DNA from: Streptomyces deccanensis
Lineage (GTDB): Bacteria > Actinomycetota > Actinomycetes > Streptomycetales > Streptomycetaceae
DNA length: 64,000 nt
Direction of reading: 5' to 3'
Assembly (NCBI RefSeq): GCF_022385335.1
Contig: NZ_CP092431.1
Coordinates: 9,796,001 to 9,860,000, forward strand
The notes under the pieces were generated by a model. That model was not told the DNA's origin. It did no database searches and was given only the letters and a program-made list of their open reading frames with translations. The position numbers were made by a program, and so were the translations under genes. Of the stretch, positions 52,974 through 60,414 are shown one piece after another (position 1 is the stretch's first letter; each line of letters begins with the position of its first letter).

Positions 52974-55064
52974 TCAGACAGAGGAGGCGGCTCGGACAGC
53001 GGCGGTGGCCAGGGGGTAGTCGCGTTGGGTACGGGCGTAGTCGGCGAGGGCGTCGAGGGCACGGGGGTCGGCGACCGCGCTGCGGTCGGCCGCCTGCTCG
53101 ACGGGGGTGCCGAGCAGGATCCGGCGTGCCGGTACCTCGAGCTTCTTGCCGGTCAGGGTGGTGGGGACCGAGGGGACCTGGATGATCCGGTCCGGTACGT
53201 GCCGGGGGCTGTACTCCCGGCGGAGGCGGGCACGGATCGTCCGCTCCAGCCCCGCGTCGAGGGTCTCGCCGTCGGGCAGGGCGACGAACAGCGGCATGAA
53301 GAACCTCTCGTCCGGCAGGTCGAGGCTGACCACCAGGGCTCCGACGACCCGGTCGAGGGCTTCGACGACCCGGTAGATCTCCGCGGTGCCGATACGCACG
53401 CCCTGCCGGTTGAGCGTGGCGTCGGAGCGGCCGAGGACGAAGCAACCGCCGCGCGCGTTGACCTTGAAGAAGTCGCCGTGCCGCCAGACACCGGGGAAGT
53501 CCTCGAAGTACGTACGCCGGTACCGCTCGTCCCCGTCCGGGCCCCAGAACGTCACCGGCATGGACGGCAGCGGCTCCGTGATCACCAGCTCGCCGACCTC
53601 GTCCACGACCCGGCGGCCCGTCTCGTCGTAGGCGTACGCGGCCACCCCCAGCGAGCGGGCCTGCATCTCTCCGGCGCGGACGGGCAGGGTGGGCACCCCG
53701 CCGACGAAGCCGGTGCAGCAGTCGGTGCCGCCGCTGCCGGTGGCGACCCACAGGTCCGGCTTGACGTTGCCGTAGAACCAGGCGGTGCACTGGGGCGAGA
53801 CGGGGGAGCCGGCCGGCATGACCGTGCGCAGGGCGGACAGGTCGTAGCGTTCGCCAGGCACGATGCAGGCCCTGGTCATGAGGTCGACGTAGGCGGGGCT
53901 GGCGCCGAAGAAGGTGGTCCGGGTGTCCTGCGCGATCCGCCAGAGGACGTCCGGCTCCGGATGGGCGGGGTTGCCGTCGTAGAGCACGGGGCAGGCGCCG
54001 ACCAGCAGGGAGCTGATCAGGAAGTTCCACATCATCCAGCCGGTGGTGGTGAAGAACAGCGGCCGGTCGCCCTCGCGCAGGTCCATGTGGAAGGTCTGCA
54101 GCTTCAGCTGTTCGAGCAGGATGCCCCCGTGTCCGTGCACGATCGCCTTGGGCAGGCCCGTCGTACCGGAGGAGAACAGCACCCACAGCGGATGGTCGAA
54201 AGGGACGTGCTCGAAGACGAAGTCCTCGGCGGCGACGGGCGGATGGTCGAGGGCCTCGTCCCACCGCAGGCCGCCGGGCATCAGCGGCCAGTCGTCCCCG
54301 TCGTGGAGGACGGGCAGCTGGATCACGCGCTCCAGACCGGGGAGCGCGTCGGCGATGCGCCGCACCTCGTCCCGGCGGTCGAACGCCTTGCCGCCGTAGC
54401 GGTAGCCGTCGACGCAGAAGAGGACCTTCGGGCGGAGCTGGCCGAACCGGTCGACGACGCCTCGCGACCCGAAGTCGGGGGAGGCGCTCGCCCATACGGC
54501 GCCGACGGCCGTCGTCGCGAGCATCGCGATCGCGGCCTGGGGCACGTTCGGCAGATATCCGCAGACCCGGTCGCCGGGGCGTACGCCGAACTCCCGCAGC
54601 CGCGTCGCCAGGACCCGCACCTGGCCCGCGAGGTCCTCCCATGGAAAACCGGCGGGAGCGGCGTTCTCCGAGCCGAACACCACGGCGTCGGTACCCGGCC
54701 GTTCATGGCGCAGGACGTGCTCGGCGTAGTTCAGCCGGGCCCCGGGGAACCAGCGGGCACCGGGCATGTCCCGGCCGTCGAGCACCGAGGTGTACGGGGT
54801 CGTGGACCGGATGCCGAAGTAGTCCCACAGGGCACCCCAGAATCCCTCCACGTCGGTGACGGACCAGGTCCACAGCGCGTCGTAGCCGTCGAACCGCAGT
54901 CCCCGTTCCCGGGTCAGCCAGTCCGCGAACCGCGTCAGATTGGCCTCGGCGATCCGCTCGGCGTCAGGCGTCCACAGCAGTCCGCCTTCGGCCACGGCCG
55001 GCCCGTGGACCTCGCCGGGGCCCGGATCAGTGGCAGGGGAACCCCCTGCTGCCTCGACGGCCAT
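52974..55064 (-). CDS. Acetoacetyl-CoA synthetase
   Basis: A 696-residue acyl-adenylate-forming ligase of the acetoacetate:CoA group. The N-terminal LLWTPDAERIAEANLTRFAD with YDALWTWSVTDVEGFWGALW and RWFPGARLNYAEHVLRHERP is diagnostic of this group. The P-loop is LFSSGTTGLPKAIVHGHGG, and TGKKLEVPARRIL ends the hinge domain with the catalytic Lys. It turns acetoacetate or a similar 3-oxoacid into its CoA thioester for thiolysis. It is the promoter-proximal gene of the operon, with GAGGAGG before the ATG and a 15-bp palindrome in the divergent promoter. Confidence 0.94.
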   Translation of the reverse strand: MAVEAAGGSPATDPGPGEVHGPAVAEGGLLWTPDAERIAEANLTRFADWLTRERGLRFDGYDALWTWSVTDVEGFWGALWDYFGIRSTTPYTSVLDGRDMPGARWFPGARLNYAEHVLRHERPGTDAVVFGSENAAPAGFPWEDLAGQVRVLATRLREFGVRPGDRVCGYLPNVPQAAIAMLATTAVGAVWASASPDFGSRGVVDRFGQLRPKVLFCVDGYRYGGKAFDRRDEVRRIADALPGLERVIQLPVLHDGDDWPLMPGGLRWDEALDHPPVAAEDFVFEHVPFDHPLWVLFSSGTTGLPKAIVHGHGGILLEQLKLQTFHMDLREGDRPLFFTTTGWMMWNFLISSLLVGACPVLYDGNPAHPEPDVLWRIAQDTRTTFFGASPAYVDLMTRACIVPGERYDLSALRTVMPAGSPVSPQCTAWFYGNVKPDLWVATGSGGTDCCTGFVGGVPTLPVRAGEMQARSLGVAAYAYDETGRRVVDEVGELVITEPLPSMPVTFWGPDGDERYRRTYFEDFPGVWRHGDFFKVNARGGCFVLGRSDATLNRQGVRIGTAEIYRVVEALDRVVGALVVSLDLPDERFFMPLFVALPDGETLDAGLERTIRARLRREYSPRHVPDRIIQVPSVPTTLTGKKLEVPARRILLGTPVEQAADRSAVADPRALDALADYARTQRDYPLATAAVRAASSV

Positions 55065-55135
55065 GTCGCCTCCTCGCGTCGTTGGAGGAACGGTCCCCGA
55101 CGAGTCGTGACGCGAGCAACAGTTGCCTGCCGGCG

Positions 55136-55150
55136 TTTCACCTGGTGAAA
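55136..55150. promoter_or_regulatory. Perfect 15-bp palindrome TTTCACC-T-GGTGAAA
   Basis: Both 7-bp arms pair exactly. It lies between the divergent acetoacetyl-CoA synthetase operon and IclR gene, 34 bp before the latter. This is the obvious operator for the IclR protein and probably controls both directions. Confidence 0.65.
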
Positions 55151-55184
55151 TCCTCTCCCCGACTCCGCAGGTGAGGGAGGTCTC

Positions 55185-56000
55185 GTGCGGCAGTACCAGG
55201 TGAAGACGATCGGCTCTCTGGAGCGCGGCCTGCGCGTGCTGAAGGCCCTGGAGGAGATGCGCGCCGCGAGCCTGCACGACCTGCACCAGGTCACCGGCAT
55301 CCCCAAGGCCACTCTGATCCGCATCCTCCACACCTGCAACCAGGAGGGCCTGGTCTGGCAGCGGCTCGCCGACGGGGCGTTCGTCGCGAGCCTCCGCCCG
55401 CAGCGGGCCCCCTACAACGACGCCGAGTGGCTCGGCGAGTTGGCGTCCCCGGTCCTGGAGGAGCTGTGCGAGCGCGTCATGTGGCCGTCGGTGCTGACCG
55501 TGCCGCGCCTGGACTACATGGAGACGATCGACACGAACAGCCCGAAGGCGTACTTCGACGAGGTGGTCCCCGTCGCGCCCATCGGCTTCCGCTCCCACAT
55601 GCTGCTCGGCGCCTCGGGCCGGTCCTACATCTCCTTCTGCGCCGAGCGGGAGCGGGAGGCGGTGCTGCGCCGCCTGCGCGAACACGACGCTCCCGGCAAC
55701 GCGTACGCCCACGACCCGGGCTGGCTGCGGCGCCTGCTCACGACCACCCGGTCCCGGGGCTACAGCGTGCGCGCACCCGAGTACGACGTGGACGGCCGCA
55801 ACTCGATCGCCGTGCCGATCCGTCTGCACGGGGAGGTCCTGGGCTGCGTCAACATGACCTGGCGCAAGACGGTCATGTCGGCGCAGGAGGCGGCACGGCG
55901 CCACCTCGACGACCTCCAGGCCGCGGTGCACCGGATCGAGGAGCGGGCTGCGGCGTCCGCCTCCCCGCGCCGACACGGGCCCACCGCCGACGACATCTGA
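55185..56000 (+). CDS. IclR family regulator of the carboxylation operon
   Basis: A 271-residue IclR protein. The helix-turn-helix lies at about residues 8-65 (SLERGLRVLKALEEMRAASL; HQVTGIPKATLIRILHTCNQ). The effector domain has SHMLLGASGRSYISFCAERE and RNSIAVPIRLHGEVLGCVNM. Divergent position and the palindrome before it suggest local control of the synthetase/carboxylation operon, as activator or repressor. GTG 55185 has GGGAGG upstream. Confidence 0.92.
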   Translation: MRQYQVKTIGSLERGLRVLKALEEMRAASLHDLHQVTGIPKATLIRILHTCNQEGLVWQRLADGAFVASLRPQRAPYNDAEWLGELASPVLEELCERVMWPSVLTVPRLDYMETIDTNSPKAYFDEVVPVAPIGFRSHMLLGASGRSYISFCAEREREAVLRRLREHDAPGNAYAHDPGWLRRLLTTTRSRGYSVRAPEYDVDGRNSIAVPIRLHGEVLGCVNMTWRKTVMSAQEAARRHLDDLQAAVHRIEERAAASASPRRHGPTADDI

Positions 56001-56056
56001 GACCGGCCAGGGAGTCCGCATTCCGTCCCCGGCCCCGCGGGGGGCAACTGGTGGGT

Positions 56057-57037
56057 CTATGCGGCGGGCCCCTGCGGAGCAGCCGAGCGGTGGCCTCCGC
56101 GGTATTCGCGCGGGCTGACGCCGTGGCGGCTCCTGAAGGCGCGCGTGAAGTGCGAGGCGTCCTTGAAGCCGACCGCGTAGGCGATGTCCGTGACGCTCCG
56201 GTCCGCCCGGGCCGGGTCGGCGAGCAGCCTGGCGGCCATGTGGAGGCGCTGTCGCAGGATCCAGCGGGACGGTGAGGTGCCCTCGGTCCGGAAGATCGCG
56301 TGGAGGTAGCGGACCGAGATGCCCAGCGCCCCGGCGATCACGGCCGGCGACAGATCGGGGTCGGCGATGTGGTCGGTGATGAACCGGCGCGCCCGGCCCA
56401 TATGGACCGCTCCGGGAGCGTGCGACCCGCCTGCCGCGGGAGGCCGGTCGGACAGGGCCGTGGCGAGCAGTTCCAGCAGCGTGGCGCCGATCCGGGCACT
56501 CGTGTCGGGAGCCAGACCGCGCGCGTGGACGGTCAGCGAGTGGAGGAAGGGCGCGATGAGCGCGCCCGCGCCCCGGTCGCCCGGCACCTGGGTCGCCATC
56601 GTGTCCCGCACCAGCGGGCAGTGTGCCGCGAACAGCGGCCGGGGGACTTTCAGTACGAGGAGTTCGAACGGGTCCAGGCAGACGATCCGACAGGGCAACG
56701 CGCTGTCGTAGACGGTGAGGTCACCTGGGCGCAGCAGCGCCTCGCGTCCCTGCTGGGCGACGGTGACGCGCCCCTGGACGGCCAGGTTCACCAGCAGGTC
56801 GTCCTCACCGGACCTGCGGATCAAGGTGGGGGAGCGGAACACCGTATGCGGGTCCGAGACCACCCGTGCGACCCCTACGCCGCCGACCGTCTCCGCCGTG
56901 ACCTGGCCCAGAAAGCCGGCGGACGGCGGCCGCGGCACGTCCATCTCGTACGCGACGAACGTCGTGCAGACGACCTCGCGCCAGTAGTCCAGCTGCGCGC
57001 GGCTGTCGAGCGGCGCCGTGGAGAAACTGAGCGTCAT
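56057..57037 (-). CDS. AraC family regulator with AraC-binding-like domain
   Basis: A 326-residue regulator. The N-terminal FeaR/AraC-binding-like domain begins SFSTAPLDSRAQLDYWREVV and includes DLTVYDSALPCRIVCLDPFE. The C-terminal double helix-turn-helix includes SVRYLHAIFRTEGTSPSRWI and GFKDASHFTRAFRSRHGVSP. Such regulators often activate catabolic operons for aromatic or small carbonyl compounds. It is divergent from the cupin dioxygenase gene (148 bp apart), which it probably controls. Confidence 0.92.
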   Translation of the reverse strand: MTLSFSTAPLDSRAQLDYWREVVCTTFVAYEMDVPRPPSAGFLGQVTAETVGGVGVARVVSDPHTVFRSPTLIRRSGEDDLLVNLAVQGRVTVAQQGREALLRPGDLTVYDSALPCRIVCLDPFELLVLKVPRPLFAAHCPLVRDTMATQVPGDRGAGALIAPFLHSLTVHARGLAPDTSARIGATLLELLATALSDRPPAAGGSHAPGAVHMGRARRFITDHIADPDLSPAVIAGALGISVRYLHAIFRTEGTSPSRWILRQRLHMAARLLADPARADRSVTDIAYAVGFKDASHFTRAFRSRHGVSPREYRGGHRSAAPQGPAA

Positions 57038-57185
57038 GCCGGTGCCACCTCGCCTCGCACCTCAAAGAAGACCCTGCCGTGGGTGCGCTCAGGTTCAAGT
57101 AACCGTGCGGCCTCAGTCAAGCCCTCGCCGCGGGCCGGACCGTACGGTCGCACCCACACACCACCAGGCAAGGAGGCACGGTGAC

Positions 57186-57698
57186 ATGACCGCATCCGAA
57201 GAGATCATGGCGCAGTACGTCGCGACCGAGGCACGCGTGGACCGCATGCGGGACAAGTACGCCCTGGAGGAGGGGTACATCAGCGAGGACAGCAGCCCCT
57301 GGGTGCCGTTCGTGCCCAACGTGTTCATCAAGCACCTCACCTTCGACGTGCGCGGCAGCAGCGCCGCCAACGTGCTGTGGGTGCAGGAGGGCGGCACGCT
57401 CGGCCGCCACCGTCACCGCGGCCCGGTCTCCGGCTACGTGCTCGAAGGCAGCTGGCGCTACCTGGAGTACGACTGGGTCGGCAGACCCGGGGACTTCGTC
57501 CGGGAGAGCCCGGGGCGCAGTCACACCCTCTACTCCGAGCACGGCATGAAGACGATGTTCTGGCTCGACGGCCCGCTGGACTTCCTCGACGAGCAGGACC
57601 GGGTGATGGAGACGGTCGACGTGTTCTGGTTCATCGACCACTACGAGACCTACTGCCGGGAGAACGGTCTGAAGATCAACGAACGGCTCTACCTCTGA
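57186..57698 (+). CDS. Cupin dioxygenase of the acetylacetone/dihydroxyacetophenone-cleaving type
   Basis: A 170-residue single cupin. The metal ligands are the histidines in GGTLGRHRHRGPVSGYVLEG and the later PGRSHTLYSEHG. The core pattern GxVLEGSWRYLEYDWVGRPG and the MKTMFWLDGPLDFLDE ending match the family containing 2,4'-dihydroxyacetophenone dioxygenase and the beta-diketone-cleaving Dke1. These Fe(II) enzymes split C-C bonds next to carbonyls. Substrate unproven, but carbonyl cleavage fits the neighbouring ketone-type operon. AAGGAGG precedes the ATG by about 9 nt. Confidence 0.82.
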   Translation: MTASEEIMAQYVATEARVDRMRDKYALEEGYISEDSSPWVPFVPNVFIKHLTFDVRGSSAANVLWVQEGGTLGRHRHRGPVSGYVLEGSWRYLEYDWVGRPGDFVRESPGRSHTLYSEHGMKTMFWLDGPLDFLDEQDRVMETVDVFWFIDHYETYCRENGLKINERLYL

Positions 57699-57833
57699 CG
57701 CCGTCGATCACACGCACTGTCCACCGCGGGCACCCGGGCCGGAGCCGGAGCGCACGCCGGTGACCTGGCCTATCACGGCGTTTATCGAAAGTGTTTACGA
57801 GCGGTCGGCGGGTCGCTCCGATACGGTGCGGCC

Positions 57834-58532
57834 ATGGCGAACTTTGTGCTGATCGCAGGTGCGCGACTCGGATCGTGGGCGTGGGACGACGTGGTGCCGC
57901 ATCTGCGTGCGGCCGGCCATGACGTCCACCCGCTGACGCTGTCCGGCCTCGCCGAGAAGCAAGGTGTACCGGCTGGTCAGCAGACGCACGTGCAGGACAT
58001 CATTGATGAGGTCGAGCGCCGGGACCTGCGTGAAGTCGTCCTGGTGGGCCACAGCTACGCGGGTGTCCCGAGCGGTCAGGCCGCCGGGCGCATCGGCGAC
58101 CGGCTGGCGCACATGGTCTTCCTCGACTCCAGTGTTCCGGCCGATGGTGAACCGTTCGTCTCCGCCTGGCCGGACGGCGGGGCGACGGTGAGGGCATCGA
58201 TCGCCGAGAACGGAGGATTCTGGCCGGTCGCGCCCGCGACCCACTTCGAGGGCCACGGTCTCACCGATGAGCAGATCGCACGGATCGTGGGCGGTGCGAC
58301 GCCGCACCCGGGCGCCACGCTGACCGAACCCGCCGTGCTGGAAAGTCCGCTCGGCGACCTCCCGGCGACCTACGTCAAGTGCACGCTCGGTGACCCCGAG
58401 CCGACCGACGACGTAGCCGAGCTGCTGACCAGTAGGCACTGGCGGCTGATCGAGATGGACACCGGCCACTGGCCTATGTTCTCCCAGCCGCGCGAACTGG
58501 CGCGGGTCCTCCTCGACATAGCCGGGGCGTGA
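57834..58532 (+). CDS. Alpha/beta hydrolase, esterase/hydroxynitrile-lyase-like
   Basis: A 232-residue alpha/beta hydrolase. The nucleophile elbow LVGHSYAGVPS gives Ser74. The oxyanion region is LIAGARLGSWAWDDV, and the catalytic His is in DTGHWPMFSQPREL. The compact form resembles the plant methyl-esterase / hydroxynitrile-lyase group common in bacteria. AT-rich TTTATCG...GTGTTTACG sequence upstream could hold its promoter. It is single, followed by an insertion-sequence relic. Confidence 0.88.
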   Translation: MANFVLIAGARLGSWAWDDVVPHLRAAGHDVHPLTLSGLAEKQGVPAGQQTHVQDIIDEVERRDLREVVLVGHSYAGVPSGQAAGRIGDRLAHMVFLDSSVPADGEPFVSAWPDGGATVRASIAENGGFWPVAPATHFEGHGLTDEQIARIVGGATPHPGATLTEPAVLESPLGDLPATYVKCTLGDPEPTDDVAELLTSRHWRLIEMDTGHWPMFSQPRELARVLLDIAGA

Positions 58533-58545
58533 CCGCGGGTCCGTG

Positions 58546-58577
58546 CTTGCGGACCCCTTGCGGACCCCTTGCGGACC
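58546..58577. repeat. Three tandem copies of CTTGCGGACCC
   Basis: An 11-bp unit is repeated three times (the last copy incomplete by one base) just after the hydrolase stop codon and at the 3' edge of the transposase relic. It is probably a slippage product. Confidence 0.75.
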
Positions 58578-58838
58578 GCGAGTTCGTCGTTCCGCGTGGC
58601 CACGGCCCGGTGCCCTGGGAGGCGATCGCTGCCGCACTCGGCGGATCCCGCGCCGCCGCAGGTGAGCGCGGTTCTTCCGGGAGGCGTACGCCCTGTCCTC
58701 CGCGCACGCGATCTGGCTGGGTGCGCGGCCTGCCCGGCGCAAGACGCGGGACACGGACCTTGTTCAGGACCGGTGGGGGAGGTCCCGCCACGGGACGCCG
58801 GTGCGAACCCGAAGCCGTATCCCGTCGGTCAACCCCAG
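58567..58838 (-). mobile_element. Relic of an IS5-family transposase
   Basis: Three ordered pieces of one transposase survive on the minus strand. They are TDGIRLRVRTGVPWRDLP (near 58835-58780), KVRVPRLAPGRPRTQPDRVR then, after a frameshift, EDRAYASRKNRAHLRRRGIR (58790-58640), and RAVATRNDELAVRK (58610-58567). The DDE core between the first two pieces is deleted. No terminal inverted repeats were found. It is non-functional and marks an old insertion. Confidence 0.8.
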
Positions 58839-58855
58839 GGGCGACCTGGGCGCCT

Positions 58856-59083
58856 CTACCGGGACTTCGCCCACTCCGTCGGCCTGATCGTCCTCGGCCG
58901 GGTGGCCGTGCTCGGCTTCTGTAGGCGAGTCCTCAGCCGGCGCCACCAAGGCTCCGGATCGTCCGGTCGCACAGGTGCGTCCGGCAGTGCCGAGAAGACG
59001 TCCGCCTCCGCGTGCCAGGCGTGGAACACGCCACGGAACATCGGGTGCGGCTCATGCGGTGCGGGGCCCCTTGCTGAAGCCAC
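58856..59083 (-). CDS. Short unknown gene, probably truncated by the IS relic
   Basis: 75 codons from GTG 59083, with AAGGAG at 6 nt and a LacI-type dyad upstream. The peptide starts VASARGPAPHEPHPMFRGVF and holds HAWHAEADVFSALPDAPVRP and an Arg-rich tail, then stops where transposase remains begin. A well-formed start with operator, followed by a short degenerate end, suggests the 5' part of a gene cut off by the insertion. Family not recognised. Confidence 0.4.
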   Translation of the reverse strand: MASARGPAPHEPHPMFRGVFHAWHAEADVFSALPDAPVRPDDPEPWWRRLRTRLQKPSTATRPRTIRPTEWAKSR

Positions 59084-59108
59084 GGTGCTCTCCTTCGCTA
59101 TGCCGTTA

Positions 59109-59130
59109 CCGTTAACGTGACCGTTAACGG
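59109..59130. promoter_or_regulatory. LacI-type dyad CCGTTAAC-N6-GTTAACGG
   Basis: A perfect 8-bp inverted repeat with a further CCGTTA directly upstream (59103-59108). It sits between the truncated minus-strand gene and the divergent LacI gene, and is the likely operator of that regulator. Confidence 0.6.
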
Positions 59131-59244
59131 AATTCTGACCCACGGCGCGGGAATCCGTCAACGCCCGCCGCCGCACGGGCGATGGCGCGGCGGGCCGGTG
59201 AACCTGATTCACTGGGACGCAAGGCGGCACTGGAAAAGAAGTGA

Positions 59245-60282
59245 GTGGGCGGCGTGGCCGGACAGCGGGACAAGGAAGACCAGCGGGGGCGGGGCGTGAG
59301 AACCGCCAAGCGCGTCACGCTCCGCGATGTGGCACAGGCGGCGGGCGTGTCCCATCAGACCGTCTCCCGGGCGATCAACGGCAAGGGGGAGATCGACCCG
59401 GCGACGCAGCGACGCGTGCTCGATGTCGCGAAGCAACTGCGGTACCGGCCCAGCCGGTTCGGCCGCGGGCTGGCCCGCCAGGACGTCGTCTCCGTCGGGC
59501 TCATCGTCCCCGACGTGGTCAACCCCTTCTTCCCGGAGTTCGTGGCCGGGGTCATCGCGGCCGCAGACGAACGCGACTGGCAGGTGCTCGTGGCCAGCGC
59601 CGAGAACGACCGCTCCCGGGAGCTCGCCCTGGTCCGCTCACTCGGCCAGCAGGTGGACGCCCTCGTCGGCTACCTCAGCCATTCCGACGCGGAGCTCGAG
59701 CCGTACGTCGGCACCGTGCCGCTGGTCGTGGTCGACCGCGGGCTGGACTCCTCGCACCACGCGTTGGTCCACGTCGACACCGAGGCCGGGATCCGTGCCG
59801 GGATGCGGCACCTCATCGACCGGGGCCACCGCCGGATCGGCTTGATCGACTGCGAGTGCCTGAGCGCCCCGATGGTCCGGCACCGCACCTTCCTCGAAGT
59901 CGCCGGCGACCATGGCCTGCCGGTCGACGAGGGCTGCATCGTCATGGGAGAGCAGTCCCCGGACGGGGGCGCCGCCGCGTTCGAGGCACTGCGCGCCGAG
60001 CGCCCCGACCTCACGGCCGTGGTCGCCTTCAACGACCTCGTCGCGATCGGCGCGTTGCGGGCCGCCCGCCGGATCGGCGTCCGCGTACCGGACGACTGCG
60101 CACTCGTCGGCTATGACGGGCTGAGCGTCGTCGATCTGATCGACCCGCCACTGACGACCCTCCACCTCGACAAGCGTCGACTGGGCGAGCTGGCCATCCA
60201 CCAGGTCGAGCAGCTCCTGGCGGGCGAACTGCCGCCCCCCATCGTCCTGGAACCGAGCCTGCGAGTCCGCGGGACGACATGA
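59245..60282 (+). CDS. LacI family transcriptional regulator
   Basis: A 345-residue LacI-type repressor as read from GTG 59245. The helix-turn-helix and hinge are RVTLRDVAQAAGVSHQTVSR with AINGKGEIDPATQRRV. The periplasmic-binding-protein-like domain follows (VGLIVPDVVNPFFPEFVAGV; GHRRIGLIDCE; VGYDGLSVVDLIDPPLTTLH). GTG 59254 or GTG 59296 could be the true start, as upstream residues are not conserved in type. Its regulated target beside the dyad appears to have been destroyed by an insertion, so it may now act elsewhere or only on itself. Confidence 0.9.
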   Translation: MGGVAGQRDKEDQRGRGVRTAKRVTLRDVAQAAGVSHQTVSRAINGKGEIDPATQRRVLDVAKQLRYRPSRFGRGLARQDVVSVGLIVPDVVNPFFPEFVAGVIAAADERDWQVLVASAENDRSRELALVRSLGQQVDALVGYLSHSDAELEPYVGTVPLVVVDRGLDSSHHALVHVDTEAGIRAGMRHLIDRGHRRIGLIDCECLSAPMVRHRTFLEVAGDHGLPVDEGCIVMGEQSPDGGAAAFEALRAERPDLTAVVAFNDLVAIGALRAARRIGVRVPDDCALVGYDGLSVVDLIDPPLTTLHLDKRRLGELAIHQVEQLLAGELPPPIVLEPSLRVRGTT

Positions 60283-60414
60283 CCCGCCCGCCCACCGGGC
60301 GACGTCGAGACGGGGCCGGCCACGACAGCCGCCCCGCTCCACAGGAGCGCGGCGACAGCGACGCACTACGGTTGCCTTCCCAGGACCCCGTCCGCAGAGC
60401 TCATCGGAGTGCGC

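Noticed and set aside
45795..55064. Classical acetone carboxylase (AcxABC) or anaerobic phenylphosphate carboxylase
   Set aside because: No hydantoinase-type subunits and no UbiD-type subunits are present; carboxylation here is clearly biotin-dependent.
52932..55148. A 738-codon plus-strand frame opposite the acetoacetyl-CoA synthetase gene (and a 666-codon one at 51185-53185)
   Set aside because: Shadow frames of well-supported minus-strand genes; low-complexity translation and no motif.
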